A stretch of DNA of 53,391 bases from Emiliania huxleyi CCMP1516 (Eukaryota > Haptophyta > Isochrysidales > Noelaerhabdaceae). Positions 27,845 through 38,379 of the stretch are shown piece after piece (the first letter of the stretch is position 1; every line of letters starts with the position of its first letter). The stretch lies in NCBI RefSeq assembly GCF_000372725.1, contig NW_005199530.1:64377-117767 (forward strand), written 5' to 3'. The notes under the pieces are model-generated. The model had not been told where the DNA came from and did not search any database. It saw nothing but the letters and a program-made list of their open reading frames with translations. Both the position numbers and the translations under genes were made by a program.

Positions 27845-30649
27845 GTGCCGCTCGTCCAACTGGCGCCCGAGCGGCGGCTGGTGCGCCCCGACCCCGCCTA
27901 GCTCGTGGCCTCCTGCAGACAAGAGGCGCGCCGTTAGGACACTGCCCGAGAGGCTGCCGGCCTGCGCCGCTGCTCGCGCCGTGCTGCGCCACCAGCGGGG
28001 GAAGGCCAAACCCAGACGAGCCGAAAGCGTCGCCAGTCTCGATCGAGGGCGAGGCCATCCCGCTGCAGCTGTAGCCGCCGACTGCTCCGCCGCAGCCCAT
28101 CCCGCTCGCACCCATCCCTCCGCCGCACCCGCCCACTCCCCCTCCGCCGCACCCGCCGCCGCCGCCGCACCCGCCGCCGCCGCACCCACCGCCGCCTCCG
28201 CCTCCGCCTCCGCCTCCGCCTCCGCCTCCGCCGCCGCCGCCGCGCGCGGCTTTCGGGCCGGCGCGGCCGTTGACGCTGCGAGCGGCAGTGGCGGTGGCGT
28301 ACGGCGCCGAGCTCGAGTTTTGCCGCTTCCCGAGGCTGGGCGCGCGGACGGGGGGCGGCGTGATCGCGACCGAGCCCGAGGCGTCCTTTCGCTTCATCGC
28401 CTCCCACTCTCGGTAAAACACGCTCGCGTCGGCGAAGCCTCGCAGGAAGAGATGTGCCTAGAGCGGGTGGGCGGTGCGGGATGACGAGGCGCCGCCCACC
28501 GCCGAAACCCACCGCCGCGCAGAGAGGGGGGGGGGGGGGGGGGCGCCGCGCGGGTGACTGCTCCGCCACGATCCGTCACCGTCACCTCCGCCTCGAACCT
28601 GTTTTGGGGGGAAAGGGGGGGGGGGGGGGGAAAGGGGGGGCCGGGCTTTTTTAAAAGGGGAAAAAAGGGGGGCCCGGGGGTTTTTCCCCCCTTTAAGAAA
28701 AAAGGAAGGATTTCCCCATTATCCGGGCGCCCCTCTGTTTTGGGCCCTCGGTGCAGCGGACGGCGAGCTCCTCCGTGTAGCTGAGCGGCTCCTCCTTGGC
28801 CTTGCCGCTCCGCTGCCGCTTGATCGCCGGCGGCGCCGCCTGCATCACTTGCGAGGCGGAGAGGGGCGTCGCCGCCTCCGCCGCACGCCTCCTCGCCTGG
28901 TCTGCTGCCGTCTTGACGAAGAGCGCCTGCGTGGCGCCAGGGGTGGGCGTGTGGTGGGCGTGTGGTGGACTTGCCTCCGTCTCGAGAATGGAGCGCCTCC
29001 GGCCGCAGCGGTCCCCCCGCCATCTGCGGCGAGGAGGAGGAGGAGTGAGAAAAGAGGGAGGAGGGGGGGGGAGAGGGAAGGGGGCAGGGGATGGTTGGAG
29101 GCGTGGGCCGGGGCCGACGGCGCGTGCGTGTGCGCTCCGTTTCGACTTTGCGCGCGACGTGGTTGAGCGTCTGCGCGCGCTTGGAGTGCTCGCTCCTTCT
29201 CTCCAGGATGAGCCGGTTGAGCGTCTCGGTCGCCTGCGGCAGACTCTCGGCGACGCGGTGGTTCTGCTGCGCCTGGATGGCGCTCAGGCGAGAGAGGAGG
29301 GGGAAGCAGACGTTCGCGTTCATCCGCGAGCTCGCGCCGCCGCGGTCCTCCTCCGCTGTCGGCGAGGGTGACCCCGCCTGCCTCGGCCCAGGCGCACCTG
29401 AGGCAGGCGCACCTCTCCCGCCGCCGGTCGGACCGCTCGGCGTGGGCGACGGGGCAGAGGACTTGATGGGCCCGGTCGGAGCGATCGGCCCGAGGTCCCA
29501 CCTCTCGTCGGCGAGTTTGATGCCCGGGGTGAGCCCCGGAACCGTCCCCCCCGGCGTCGCGGGCGAAGGCGCGCGGCCCGGAGGCTCCAGCTTCGGAGGC
29601 CGCTTCGGCGGCTTTGGCGTGCGGGGCTGTTGGGCGGGCGGGCGGTACGAGGCGGGGCCGAAGCGCGCGGCCGCGAGGCGCAGCGGCGCAAAGGAGCCGC
29701 CGCCGCTCTCCGCCGCCGCGTCTGCTGCCGGCGGCGCGGCCGCACCCGGCGATGGCGGCGCGGCGGAAGGGCCCGCGCGAGCTCGAGGCGCCGCTGCCGT
29801 CGGCGGGAAGCGGCACGGGTAGGCGTGCAGCTTGAGGCGGTCGAACTGGAGCGCGTTGGCGAGCCGGCCGATGACGCCGAGGGGCGCCGCGGCTGCGGGC
29901 CCCGCCTCGGCAGCACGCAGACACGGAGGCGGCGCCGTCGCGAGCAGCAGCGCCGCCTCGGTCTCGAGCAGCAGCTCGTCTGACCACGGCGCGCCCGCCG
30001 CCGCCGCGGATTCCGAGCGGAGCGCGAGCTCCTGGAGGAGGGTCTCGCGATCCGGCACGAGGCACGCCAGCGTCGTGCCGCTCTCCCCTCCCCCGGTGGC
30101 GCGTCTCGCCGCAGCCTCCGCCTCTGCCTCTGGCGACCGCCGGTCCGAAACTTCGACCGGCAGGCAGCCCTCGATGAAGCGCTTCTCGCAGAGAGCCCAG
30201 AGGGCGGGGTTCGAGCGCAGCTGCAGCAGCGGCAGTCGACCGGCCTCGACGCAGCGCAGGAAGCGGTTCGTCTCCGCGGAGTACGGCAGCGCGAGGTCGA
30301 CATCCTCGATGAGCAGATGCGTCGGCAGCAGCGTCAGCCGCAGGCACTCTCCGCGGCGCGGCGCAGCGGCTGCGAGACGCCCATTAGTGCCGCCGCCGTT
30401 GGAGGGCGAGGCGAGCTTGCTCGTGGACGAGCTGGATTCGCGCAGCCGCGCTTCCAACCTCTGAAGCATTGCGCGCGCGGCTGCCTCCTCGCGGTCGGGT
30501 GTCTCATCGTCCTCCCAAGAATGCGACAGCGCGCCGTTCGCCGTGGCGATCGACGGCTGGCGCGGGCGGACGGCGTCTCGCTGTCGCTGGGCGAGCGTGC
30601 GCAGCTGGCGTCGCTTGAGGCCAAAGCGCAAAGGCTTCTGGTCCGACAT
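27476..30649 (-). CDS. SPT20-like SAGA complex subunit with polyQ
   Basis: Scaffold subunit of the SAGA histone acetyltransferase co-activator, nuclear. ATG 30649 (MSDQKPLRFGLKRRQ). Exon 1 (30649-29147) holds the Spt20 core: LRLTLLPTHLLIEDVDLALP, FLRCVEAGRLPLLQLR, FIEGCLPVEVSDRR, then DRETLLQEL and ELLLETEAALLLATAPPPCL. Later exons inferred: 28926 to about 28744 (ALFVKTAADQARRR...), 28598-28559 (FEAEVTVTDRGGA) and 28457 onward (HLFLRGFADASVFYREWEAM), the last two matching the closing part of the Spt20 domain. The tail has a Gly-rich run and a 26-Gln run (27764-27841), as expected for Spt20 C-termini. The exon joining 28744 to 28598 crosses suspect homopolymer sequence. The exact junction into the polyQ frame and the stop near 27476 are unresolved. 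Confidence 0.7.
27764..27841 (-). repeat. (CAG)26 uninterrupted triplet repeat
   Basis: Twenty-six perfect CTG triplets on the plus strand, CAG on the coding strand, giving polyQ between DERHR and LRKHKEAV in the SPT20-like tail. Confidence 0.9.
28524..28742. other. Suspect homopolymer sequence inside SPT20-like gene
   Basis: G runs of up to 19 and stacked blocks (TTTTTTAAAAGGGG, GGGTTTTTCCCCCC) unlike any other intron here. CCCAAAACAG occurs at both sides. Probably collapsed or mis-called reads; it disrupts exon joining. Confidence 0.55.
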
Positions 30650-30982
30650 GGGGCCAGGCAGGCTGGGAGAAGAATTCGCGCGTCGCGCGTTTACTCGAGT
30701 ACTTGAGCACTTGAGCACTTGAAAGGGCCGATTCGTTTACTTGGTAAAGGCATTGGGGTCTAGATTCGGAGCGCTCGCCGAAAAGAGGAGTACGACAAAA
30801 TAGCGCCCGTGATTGCCTGCACGCTGCCAGCACTGACGGACTCCATACCCGAAAGAAAGAGAGGGGAGCTTGCAGGAGAGGTGACGAGTGAACTACAGGT
30901 AGTGGGGAAGGCAGCCTCGATCGCCATACAGACATGGGTGCGAAACAACGACAAGACCAAGGCACGGGCAGAGGAGAGAGAC

Positions 30983-31298
30983 GAATTTTACCCGTGGTGC
31001 ACCTGTGTTAGTGCCAGTGCGCGCCAGTCCCGAGAGAGTGGCGAGCTCCCTCCAACCCACCCGCGCTAGGTCTCGGGTTTGACGCATGGGGTCACTCCCG
31101 CGAAACTCGGGAACTAGCCGGGGCAGTCGGAGAAGGGGCAACTCCGTGCACTGACGGTCGGCCGCCAGAAAACACGCCTGCGTGGATCGCGTCACACCAA
31201 TCCTCGCTACCCAACGCGGCCAAAGGATATCCACCTCGAGAACCTCGAGAGAGAGAGTGTTACAGTTGTTGTCCCAGTCCCGTGCCCAGACCCAGTGT
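30983..31298 (-). mobile_element. SINE-like element inserted in LINE-like copy
   Basis: On the minus strand it begins GTGGATATCCTTTGGCCGCG (31234) and continues as at 46471 (GACGCGATCCACGCAGGCGT, CCGACCGTCAGTGCACGGAG, GAGACCTAGCGCGGGTGGGT). The insertion is defined by the interrupted LINE-like sequence; GAGAGA flanks both ends as a possible short target duplication. Confidence 0.6.
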
Positions 31299-31815
31299 CG
31301 TGCGAGAGAAGAACATAGGATGGATAGGGCGCCTGTTCACGGCATGGAGGGTGAGCCACGATGAACGTTAATGAACGTAGAGCCGAACGAGAGGAAGCCG
31401 GGGAAGACGACTCCGAGGAGGACGAAACACCAGTGGTAATCCCGTCGTCAGCTGTCACGATGCACCCGAAGGGGACCCCAGCGCCGACACGCATCCGTGA
31501 AGGCACAAGTGTTCGAAGAGAGAGTGGACCTGAGCAACGACATGACTTGGAGGCAAATGATCGGAGTGGGAGTCAGAAATGTGGTCCTTGCGCGAGGGGA
31601 GCTCGATAAACTCCAGGGGCCAAATTATGCCGCGAGGAGGGCGGAGTTACGCAGAGAGGCGAGAGAAGCAGCGAGAGCAAGGCAGACGGCAGCGGCGTCT
31701 CAGAATGAGGCCGAGGAGAGCGATGAGTCAGAGGGTGAAACAGCAGGAGTACGAGAGAGAACGAGGACGAGAGTGGGAAGAACGAGAGGTGGCATGAAGG
31801 TCGCTGGACGCTGCG

Positions 31816-32199
31816 TTATCCATCGCGTCCGAGTTCTCCAGCTGATCGTTGGTTGTATTTGTTGATTGGTCCTTTAAATCTCCTGGGTTGGCGTGCCCCG
31901 AGAGCTGCGTCTGGAGCTCCCGAGGCACATCGCCACACGACCCCGGCGTCGGCGCTCAAACAGGCCCGAGGACAGGACACTCCCTGTCCACACATACAAT
32001 CAGAGAACACTCGCGTGCAAGGGAAGAGGAGGGTGGGTCACGCGAGATTGCGCACGACTCGGACGATGGGGTTGAGCAAGCAGCCCGAGAAGCTGCGAGC
32101 CGACGGCGACGCGCTTTCGGCGTTTACGTGATATGCTTGCTGTTCCCCTCTCCTCACGTTGTTGGATAACCTACATAGCCGCTGCGCGGCTATCTCCGA
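31816..32199 (+). mobile_element. Helentron-like non-autonomous element 1
   Basis: 384 bp. Starts TTATCCATCGCGTCCGAGTT. Near its end TGGATAAC (inverse of GTTATCCA) precedes a perfect hairpin ATAGCCGC-TGC-GCGGCTAT (32175-32193) and terminates CTCCGA. An inverted 5'/subterminal-3' pair plus a 3' hairpin and no obvious target duplication is the signature of Helentron (Helitron2) derivatives. Followed without spacer by element 2. Confidence 0.55.
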
Positions 32200-33923
32200 T
32201 TATCCATCGCGTCCGAGTTCTCCAGCTGATCGTTGGTTGTATTTGTTGATTGGTCCTTTAAATCTCCTGGGTTGGCGTGCCCCGAGAGCTGCGTCTGGAG
32301 CTCCCGAGGCACATCGCCACACGACCCCGGCGTCGGCGCTCAAACAGGCCCATCGCGCCGGCTGCCGGAGTGGAGTCCCAGGTTGTCTCATAAAGGCCCA
32401 TCGACAAATTGGGGTCGCCGCCCGGTAGGAGGTGGCGGCCGTAGCTGCCCCGGGCGTGTAGTTGCTGCTCCAATCGCACATCGATCCCATCGCATGTGGC
32501 CCGAATGCTCAAATTGAACGTCTCGCAAGCTGTGGCAGGGCGATCCTCCCTTCGGTGGAAGGGAGATCTCTAGCCTCCTGACGAGGTTGCCCTCCGCCTG
32601 GCTGTTTGGCGACAGCGATTAACACCTCCGCAGTTGCGTCGGTCCGCGCCACAGGTAGAGACGTTGAGCTCGACAAATGTCGGAGCAGCAGGGGATGCGG
32701 TGCACCTTGGTACCCATGTCTGGTGTGGGGAGCCCGGTCGACCCTGCCCCCACCCCAAAACATGTTGCCTTCGCCTCGCGGCTCAGCGGTAACTGGGTGC
32801 ACCTTGTTAGGTTCACGCCGGCCCAGCTCAGGTATGTCACGTTCACGCCGCCCCAGCTCTCGTCCAGTGCCAATTCCTGCAAGGGAACAGCCAGGACGGG
32901 CCCGCCACCGGCGGGCGGGCGGGGGGGGCGGGGCGAGGGCAGGGCGGGCTGACAGGGCGGGCGCCTGTACAGGCTCTGCTGCTCAGCTCCGCCACGCTTG
33001 TCATCTCGAGCTCTGTGATGCGTCAGAGGTCCATTACCTCCTCGCGCCCACCGCCCATGTAGGCTCGCTCGAGATGGCTCACAAGCCTCACAGGTGGCCA
33101 CAAGGCCTCGATGGTGGCTGTCAAGCCTCGGCTTACCCAGACACGCCTCTAGCACCCTTTGGCGTACCGCTGGTCGCCACAGCGGTCGCCTCTTTGTGTT
33201 CGCCACGATGGGGTCGTCACACATTGTGGACGTCCGACTGTGTGGACGCCATGGCGCGGCCTTGGCCTCACGCCATGGACGCCACTGTGGGGCTCGCCTG
33301 GCGTTCTCGCCCGGTCGGCACCCTTGTGTCGGGACGCCACGTCGTGATCTCGCCCCTTGTGGTCGACACTGAGGTCGCCAACTGTGGACGCCAGCAGCTT
33401 ACCTTTGGCTTGCTATTGGCATGCCTCTGGCTTGCCTCTGGAGGACTCGGTCATCCGTCCTCGGACAGCTCCAGCTGAGGCCCAATGCCTTGGCGGCGGC
33501 GGGTTGGGGAGCTGTCTCTCTGGGCGTCACGTTGCATACTGTCTTGCACGTGGCCCCAGTGGAGGTCTGCCCATGTGGGCCGGCCTCTTCCATGCCGCAC
33601 CAGCACGGTTCCTGCGCTGCCTGCATTGCAATCGACATTGCGGCGGCATGCGGCGGCATTGTGACGGAACGTCTGGGTGCGGCGGAACGTCGGCTCGAAA
33701 GGCCCATCGCCGACGATATGATGCGCCTGCCCCACTGGCGTGGGATCAGGGCGAGATGTCATCACGCGAGATTGCGCACGACTCGGACGATGGGGTTGAG
33801 CAAGCAGCCCGAGAAGCTGCGAGCCGACGGCGACGCGCTTTCGGCGTTTACGTGATATGCTTGCTGTTCCCCTCTCCTCACGTTGTTGGATAACCTACAT
33901 AGCCGCTGCGCGGCTATCTCCGA
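32200..33923 (+). mobile_element. Helentron-like element 2 with longer unrelated interior
   Basis: 1724 bp. Its first about 150 bp (to 32352) and last about 160 bp (from 33764) match element 1 almost perfectly, including the 3' hairpin ATAGCCGC-TGC-GCGGCTAT. The 1.4-kb interior differs and reads like pieces of host sequence: a minus frame near 32350-32500 (VRLEQQLHARGSYGRHLLPG, NLSMGLYETTWDSTP) and GCCAC-rich imperfect repeats at 33090-33470. Capture of foreign sequence is typical of rolling-circle transposons. No Rep/helicase ORF is present. Confidence 0.55.
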
Positions 33924-34259
33924 AGAATTGGTTGAGAAACTGCGAAGAGAGATAGGAAGTGGTAGACGCCCGAGGGTGGGCGCGACGGCTAGCACCACAC
34001 TCCTCTCCTTAAAATCCCTGTGTGGTGGCGGCGTGCCGTCCTCCCATCCCTCCCTTGGGTATGAGTTTTATTTCTTTTGTGTGTGTGTGGCAACGCGCGA
34101 GGGACGGAATGGCCACTGGGGCCACTGCTATCCCTCCAAATTTTTATTTCTTTCTTTACGAAATGCAAATGAAAGGTGAGAAGAGCCACATACATGTACT
34201 ACTGCGAATGAGCGGCGGGCGCGTGGTGGATCATCCCCACTCACCCTTGTGTTTCTGCA

Positions 34260-34847
34260 TCAACTACACTCTACTCGCCACCACCTCGGGTCCAGAGGTC
34301 CCAGCGGGAAGCGAGCGAGCCAGTAGTCGCGCCCGTAGTCGACCAGGAGCTCCTCGCCCGGCTTCACCTCGCGGCTGGTGCAGAACATGGTCGCGCCGTG
34401 TTCCGGTGAGAGCCCACTGCGCGGAGGCACGTAGAAGGAAGCGGTATTCGCGCGCCTCCAGGAGTGATTGATGTAGCGAAGCCACGAAGAGCGCGATGCG
34501 TCCTCGGCGTCTGTAATGTGGCTCTCGCACAGCGCGATGGCGTAGTCGCCGCTCGTGTCGCCCGCCGCTCTGCGCTGCACAAACTCCTCCGTCGGGAGCA
34601 GGTCTCCCGTGTACCATCCCACAAGCTCTCCGCGGCGCAGCCGCCGCCGTGCGAAGGCACCGCTGCCACGCCAGGCCCCGACACGCTTGATCTCAACATC
34701 TCGCCCTGGCCGGAGCCCGCCAAGGCTAACCAGCGGCGAGTAGTCGAGGGCGGTCAGGCGCCGCACAGCGAAAACCGAGCGATCGAGGAGGCCATGCGCC
34801 ACGAGGCTTCCAGAGCTCGTCATGCCGGCGAGCACGAGGGCGGCCAT
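34260..34847 (-). CDS. SET-domain protein (lysine methyltransferase-like)
   Basis: 195 aa from ATG 34847 (MAALVLAGMTSSGSLVAHGL). SET landmarks: GSGAFARRRLRRGELVGWYT at the cofactor loop (about 65-85), DYAIAL, the conserved RYINHSWRRANTASF (the (R/N)HS.. pseudoknot motif) and GEELLVDYGRDYW with the catalytic-type Tyr near the C-terminus. No post-SET cysteines are seen. The short length with little pre-SET is like SET proteins of the algal SET-only type that may methylate non-histone targets. The N-terminus is weakly hydrophobic and could be a leader. Single exon; the frame upstream to 34946 starts only at a non-ATG codon. Confidence 0.8.
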   Translation of the reverse strand: MAALVLAGMTSSGSLVAHGLLDRSVFAVRRLTALDYSPLVSLGGLRPGRDVEIKRVGAWRGSGAFARRRLRRGELVGWYTGDLLPTEEFVQRRAAGDTSGDYAIALCESHITDAEDASRSSWLRYINHSWRRANTASFYVPPRSGLSPEHGATMFCTSREVKPGEELLVDYGRDYWLARFPLGPLDPRWWRVECS

Positions 34848-35088
34848 GGCCGACCTCTCTCGACGAGCTGCGGCGGAGGTGGTGTGCGTCCTCTGGGCCG
34901 GCCTGTCACCACACACCCAAATCGCAGCGTGCCGAGGCGAGCGCAAAAAGACCAGCCAGACACAGAGCTACACTGTACAGAGGCGAGAAAGAATTTAAAC
35001 GAAAGAACTCTCTCTCACAGCACACAGGCTCGACACAGGTGCGAACTGGCGCGTGCTAGTACTATCACCGGCACACCACCGGAGCCGC
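34848..35088. other. Promoter-side spacer, no gene
   Basis: Upstream of the SET gene (minus). Contains GAGGCGAGAAAGAATTTAAA (34980), a relative of GAGGCGAGAAAGAATCTTAC at 35410. Confidence 0.4.
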
Positions 35089-35499
35089 CTAAGCGACTCC
35101 GTTAAGAACGGCAATGCACTTAGCACCGTGCACAATGCCGCTGTCCCCGCACGCTAGCTCGTTCACCGTCTGCCACGCCACGGCGGTGTGGAGGACGACA
35201 GACAAGCGCTGCATCTGCAGCCCGTGCCAGTTCTTGGTGGTCCATGTGACCTCATCGAGGTGCTGAGCGTGCGAAAGTTTGTTACTCAGCTGGTCCGCCG
35301 CCTGCCGAAGAATTTTGCGGACGCCGTCCCCGAAGCCGCCGAACGTCTCGAAGTCGAGCAAACGCAGGTCGCAATTCTTCTCCCGCGCGAACCGGTAGTC
35401 GCCCTTCTCGAGGCGAGAAAGAATCTTACAAGAAAACTCCCTCGCACAACACTGGGCACGAAAGAAGTGGGCGTGCGCTGAGCCAGGACCCAGGACCAA
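35089..35499 (-). pseudogene. R3 mobile-element ORF (fragment)
   Basis: An open minus frame of about 136 codons without an ATG start: KGDYRFAREKNCDLRLLDFE, FGDGVRKILRQAADQLSNKL, then EVTWTTKNWHGLQMQRLSVV and ending VLNGVA. The second half is homologous to 8468-8640. The conserved EVTWTTKNW..LQ.QR.SVVLHTA core marks a shared protein whose family I cannot name. Confidence 0.5.
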
Positions 35500-36317
35500 C
35501 TGCGAGCCTGTCGCTGTCCCTTGTCAGGAGCAGGAGAACTAAGGACACCGCTGGCGCTGCTAAGGACACACTGTCCGCGCGACCCCTACGCGACGTGACT
35601 CAGCAGGTGCGAGCACTCGGTCCCCATGGGGACGGGGGGGGGGGGCTCTAGCCTGCACTTGTACTTGTACTTGTGAGATATAGGCGCTGCCACCTCTCCG
35701 GCTAGTGACGGTCAAGGAGAACGCGCAGGCCCCACTGAGCGCGAGGCGCGGCGTTGACGCCTCCAACCTACCATACCTCCATCGCAACCCGGCGGTGTGA
35801 GCGCTCACGGCAAGTCCGTCTTCGGCTTCGCCCAGCCTGACCCTCGTCTCGCCCACCCCACGGGGACCCCTGCGCTATGAGAGCCGCATATCTGCTCCCA
35901 CCTTTTCCAGATTCCAGTCAGTCTCCCCTCTATACAGCCTCTCAAAGCTGTACCTCTAGAACCTTCCTGATCCTGTGTTGCTCTAGCTCTACTCTCTAGG
36001 AGCCGTATCTCTCTGAGTACTGTGAATCTGACGTAAAGACTCTCCCGCGGGAGCGAGCCGAGGTGCATGTGGTCTCTCTCTCTCAGGTGTGACTGTGTAT
36101 AATAGACATGCAAACGAAGAAAAGCGGGCACCCTCACGTAGAGCAACTGTGCGCGATAGACAAATAGTGAGCGCCCCCGCGGCCTGAGCCCGGTAAGCGC
36201 GATAGCCGATAGACGTAGTCAGGGCGGAGGTCAAACTCTCCAGACTGCATGGGACGATGGGAGATGCTCTGTGCATAGTCACAGTCAGTACGTATGGTAT
36301 CATCTCAGCTCGTCTCG
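35500..36317. other. No gene identified
   Basis: Contains a G run (35633-35644) and (ACTTGT)3 at 35658-35675, then moderate-GC DNA with short frames. Likely 3' flank of the CHAT gene (minus). Confidence 0.4.
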
Positions 36318-38379
36318 CTACGCAAGTCCCTTCTCCTTGGACGGCGGCGGCGCCGTCGCCGGTGACTCCGCGAGCGCCTCGCCCGGCGCCGGCAATCGGT
36401 GCGGCTGGATGTAAAGGGACTGCTCCCCACCGGACGGCGGTCGGGAGGCCTTGGCGCTGTGCTCCCTCTTGATGCTGCGCTCCTGCCGTCGCTCGAGCGC
36501 CAATTCGCGTTCGGTCGAGACGCGGGCCTCGGCCGAGCCGCGGGGCTCGGACGACGTCGACGCGACCGTCGCCCGCGGGACGACCGCCTCGGGGTACCCC
36601 TCCTCCCCCCGCCACACCCAGGCGCTGAACGCCGCCTCTGTGGCCTCCATCTGCTCCGTGTAGCCGAGGTCGGCGAGGCCGGGCGGGAGGGGCGCCACGA
36701 CGACGCGCGCCTCCGTCTCCTCCCGCGGCGCCGACGAGTCCGCCTCCGCCTGCCCGCCGCCGCCGCCTTCGCAGCCCGGCCCGAGCAGCGCTGCGTGCAC
36801 CGCCTTGGTCGCGTACACCTGCGCGCGCAGCGCGAGGAGCTGCACGGGCTCCTTGAGGCCCATCCCGCCCAGGGAGAACAGCTCCGCGTCGCTCGCCGCT
36901 CGCTCGAAGGCGGACGGCTCCCCGACCAGCGTGAGGAGCACCGACCCCCTCCGGATCTCCTTGAGCTCGATCTCTGCGTGCGTCGCGCCGTACCGGCCGC
37001 GCAGCTCGTCCGCGAGCGCCTCGCCGTTGGCGCGCGTGATCTCGAAGCCGTCCCGCTCGAAGAGGACGATGCGCCACACCGCCGTCAGCCGGTCGATCTC
37101 GAGGTCAGAGTCGCGGAAGGAGGAGAGGCCGCACTTGCGCCGCAGGTAGCCTCGCAGGTGCATCTTTGCGCGCGCGAGGCTGTCGGAGTCCTCGTCGGGC
37201 GAGGCGAGGGCGGGGAGCTCGAGGGAGAGGCAGAAGGGGAAGCGGGTGCTGTCGTACAGCTCGGGCACCTATCGCCGCAATCATGACACGCTCAGCTACA
37301 TCTCGGCTATAGCTCGGCTACAGCACGGCTACAGCTCAGGGCACCCCGGCGGCGACCAGCCGGATCCCACTGCTCACCACTTCGCAACTCTCCCCGCCCT
37401 CGGACTCGTCCGGGTCACGCAGCGTGAACTTTTGCGAGCGGGCGGGCCCGCCGTCGCGCGCCACGACCGGCTTGGTGTCGGCCGTCACGGCGAAGCGGCC
37501 GGCCTCGAAGGCGTCGCGGTCGGAGCGGCCGAGCAGAAGCGAGAGCCAGACCGCCTCCCCGAATATGCGCGCCGCCTCGTCCTCGACGCGGCTCCGCCAG
37601 CAAAAGATGCGCGCGCCGCCGCGCGCGTGCAGCAGCTTTGCGAGCGAGGCGGAGTAGCACGCGTTGAGGACGGCGCGCTCGAGGCAGGCCGGCGCGGCGA
37701 GCACGACTGGCTCGAAGGTGACAACCTCGGGCCGCGCGCCGCGCACGAAAGTGGCGCAGCCCTTGCGCATGTGGCTGGCCATGTGCAGGTGCCTCGCGCC
37801 GCGCAGGACTGCGGACAGGTCGCCCGCCGCCGGGTTCTCGTGCACTGAGACGGGGCCAGGGAGCAGCTCCTGGAGCGAGTCCACCTCGGCCCTCGCCTCG
37901 GGCAGGCTCGCGCCGGCGGTCACCGAGATGATGACCGTCGGCCCAGAGTTTTGGTTTGCGCTCTCTGCAGCAAAGGGGCCCGGAGAGGGGCGCTCGGAAA
38001 AGGAGGTGGCGAGGCTGGCGGAGAGGCTCGAGTCAGAGCCGGAGAGGTCGGTCGAGGTGGACGAGTCGCCAGAGGCCTTGCGAGATACGCCCCCCACGGC
38101 GGAAGTCTCTGGCAGATCCCTCTCGTGAAGCTGCCGAACAAGTCGCTCGAGGTCGCTGTATGCCGCCCCGCTGATCACCGGGGGCGCATTCCAGTCGGCC
38201 GGTTTCTTTTTGATGGCGACGCACGCGCTCCGCTTGGCGCTGCCGCTGGTCGAGCGGCTCGAAACGGTGGCCGAGGCGCTCAACTCTGAGCTGGTCCGGG
38301 CCATGCCAGGACGCTCTTCCTTCGCCTTGACCTGCCCAGCCCAGAGCGATGGCATCGAGAGGTTCTTCCAAAGAGGCAT
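36318..38379 (-). CDS. CHAT-domain cysteine protease-like protein
   Basis: Inferred CDS is complement(join(36318..37268, 37345..38379)), 661 aa, from ATG 38379. Residues about 145-320 read as a CHAT (caspase-HetF-associated) fold: TVIISVTAGASLPEARAEVD, LRGARHLHMASHM with the His of the dyad (His203, or His199), ERAVLNACYSASLAKLLHAR with Cys241, then GGARIFCWRSRVEDEAARIF. CHAT is a clan CD peptidase relative of caspases and separase. The N-terminus is Ser-rich. After the intron a helical, charged C-terminal half includes HAEIELKEIRRGSVLLTLVG, resembling small effector-associated domains that bacterial CHAT proteins carry; that comparison is tentative. The GT-AG intron 37269-37344 is bounded by duplicated GTGCCC(T)GAGCTGTA and filled with CGAGCTATAGC-type repeats. 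Confidence 0.65.

Larger units (their letters stand above)
30846..34160 (+). mobile_element. LINE-like copy split by two later insertions
   Basis: LINE-like sequence at 30846-30982 (ERKRGELAGEVTSELQVVGK, IAIQTWVRNNDKTKARAEE) resumes at 31299-31815 (DMTWRQMIGVGVRNVVLARG) and again at 33924-34160 (EKLRREIGSGRRPRVG, then the CCTGTGTGGTGGCGG block). The uninterrupted order is seen at 45153-45940. Removing 30983-31298 and 31816-33923 rebuilds that order, so both are younger insertions. The frame also carries small indels. The tail after CCCTCCCTTGGG is degenerate. Confidence 0.75.

Noticed and set aside
36318..37077. 362-aa minus frame (35989-37077) as a gene
   Set aside because: Arg/Gly-rich alternative frame of the CHAT gene exon 2.
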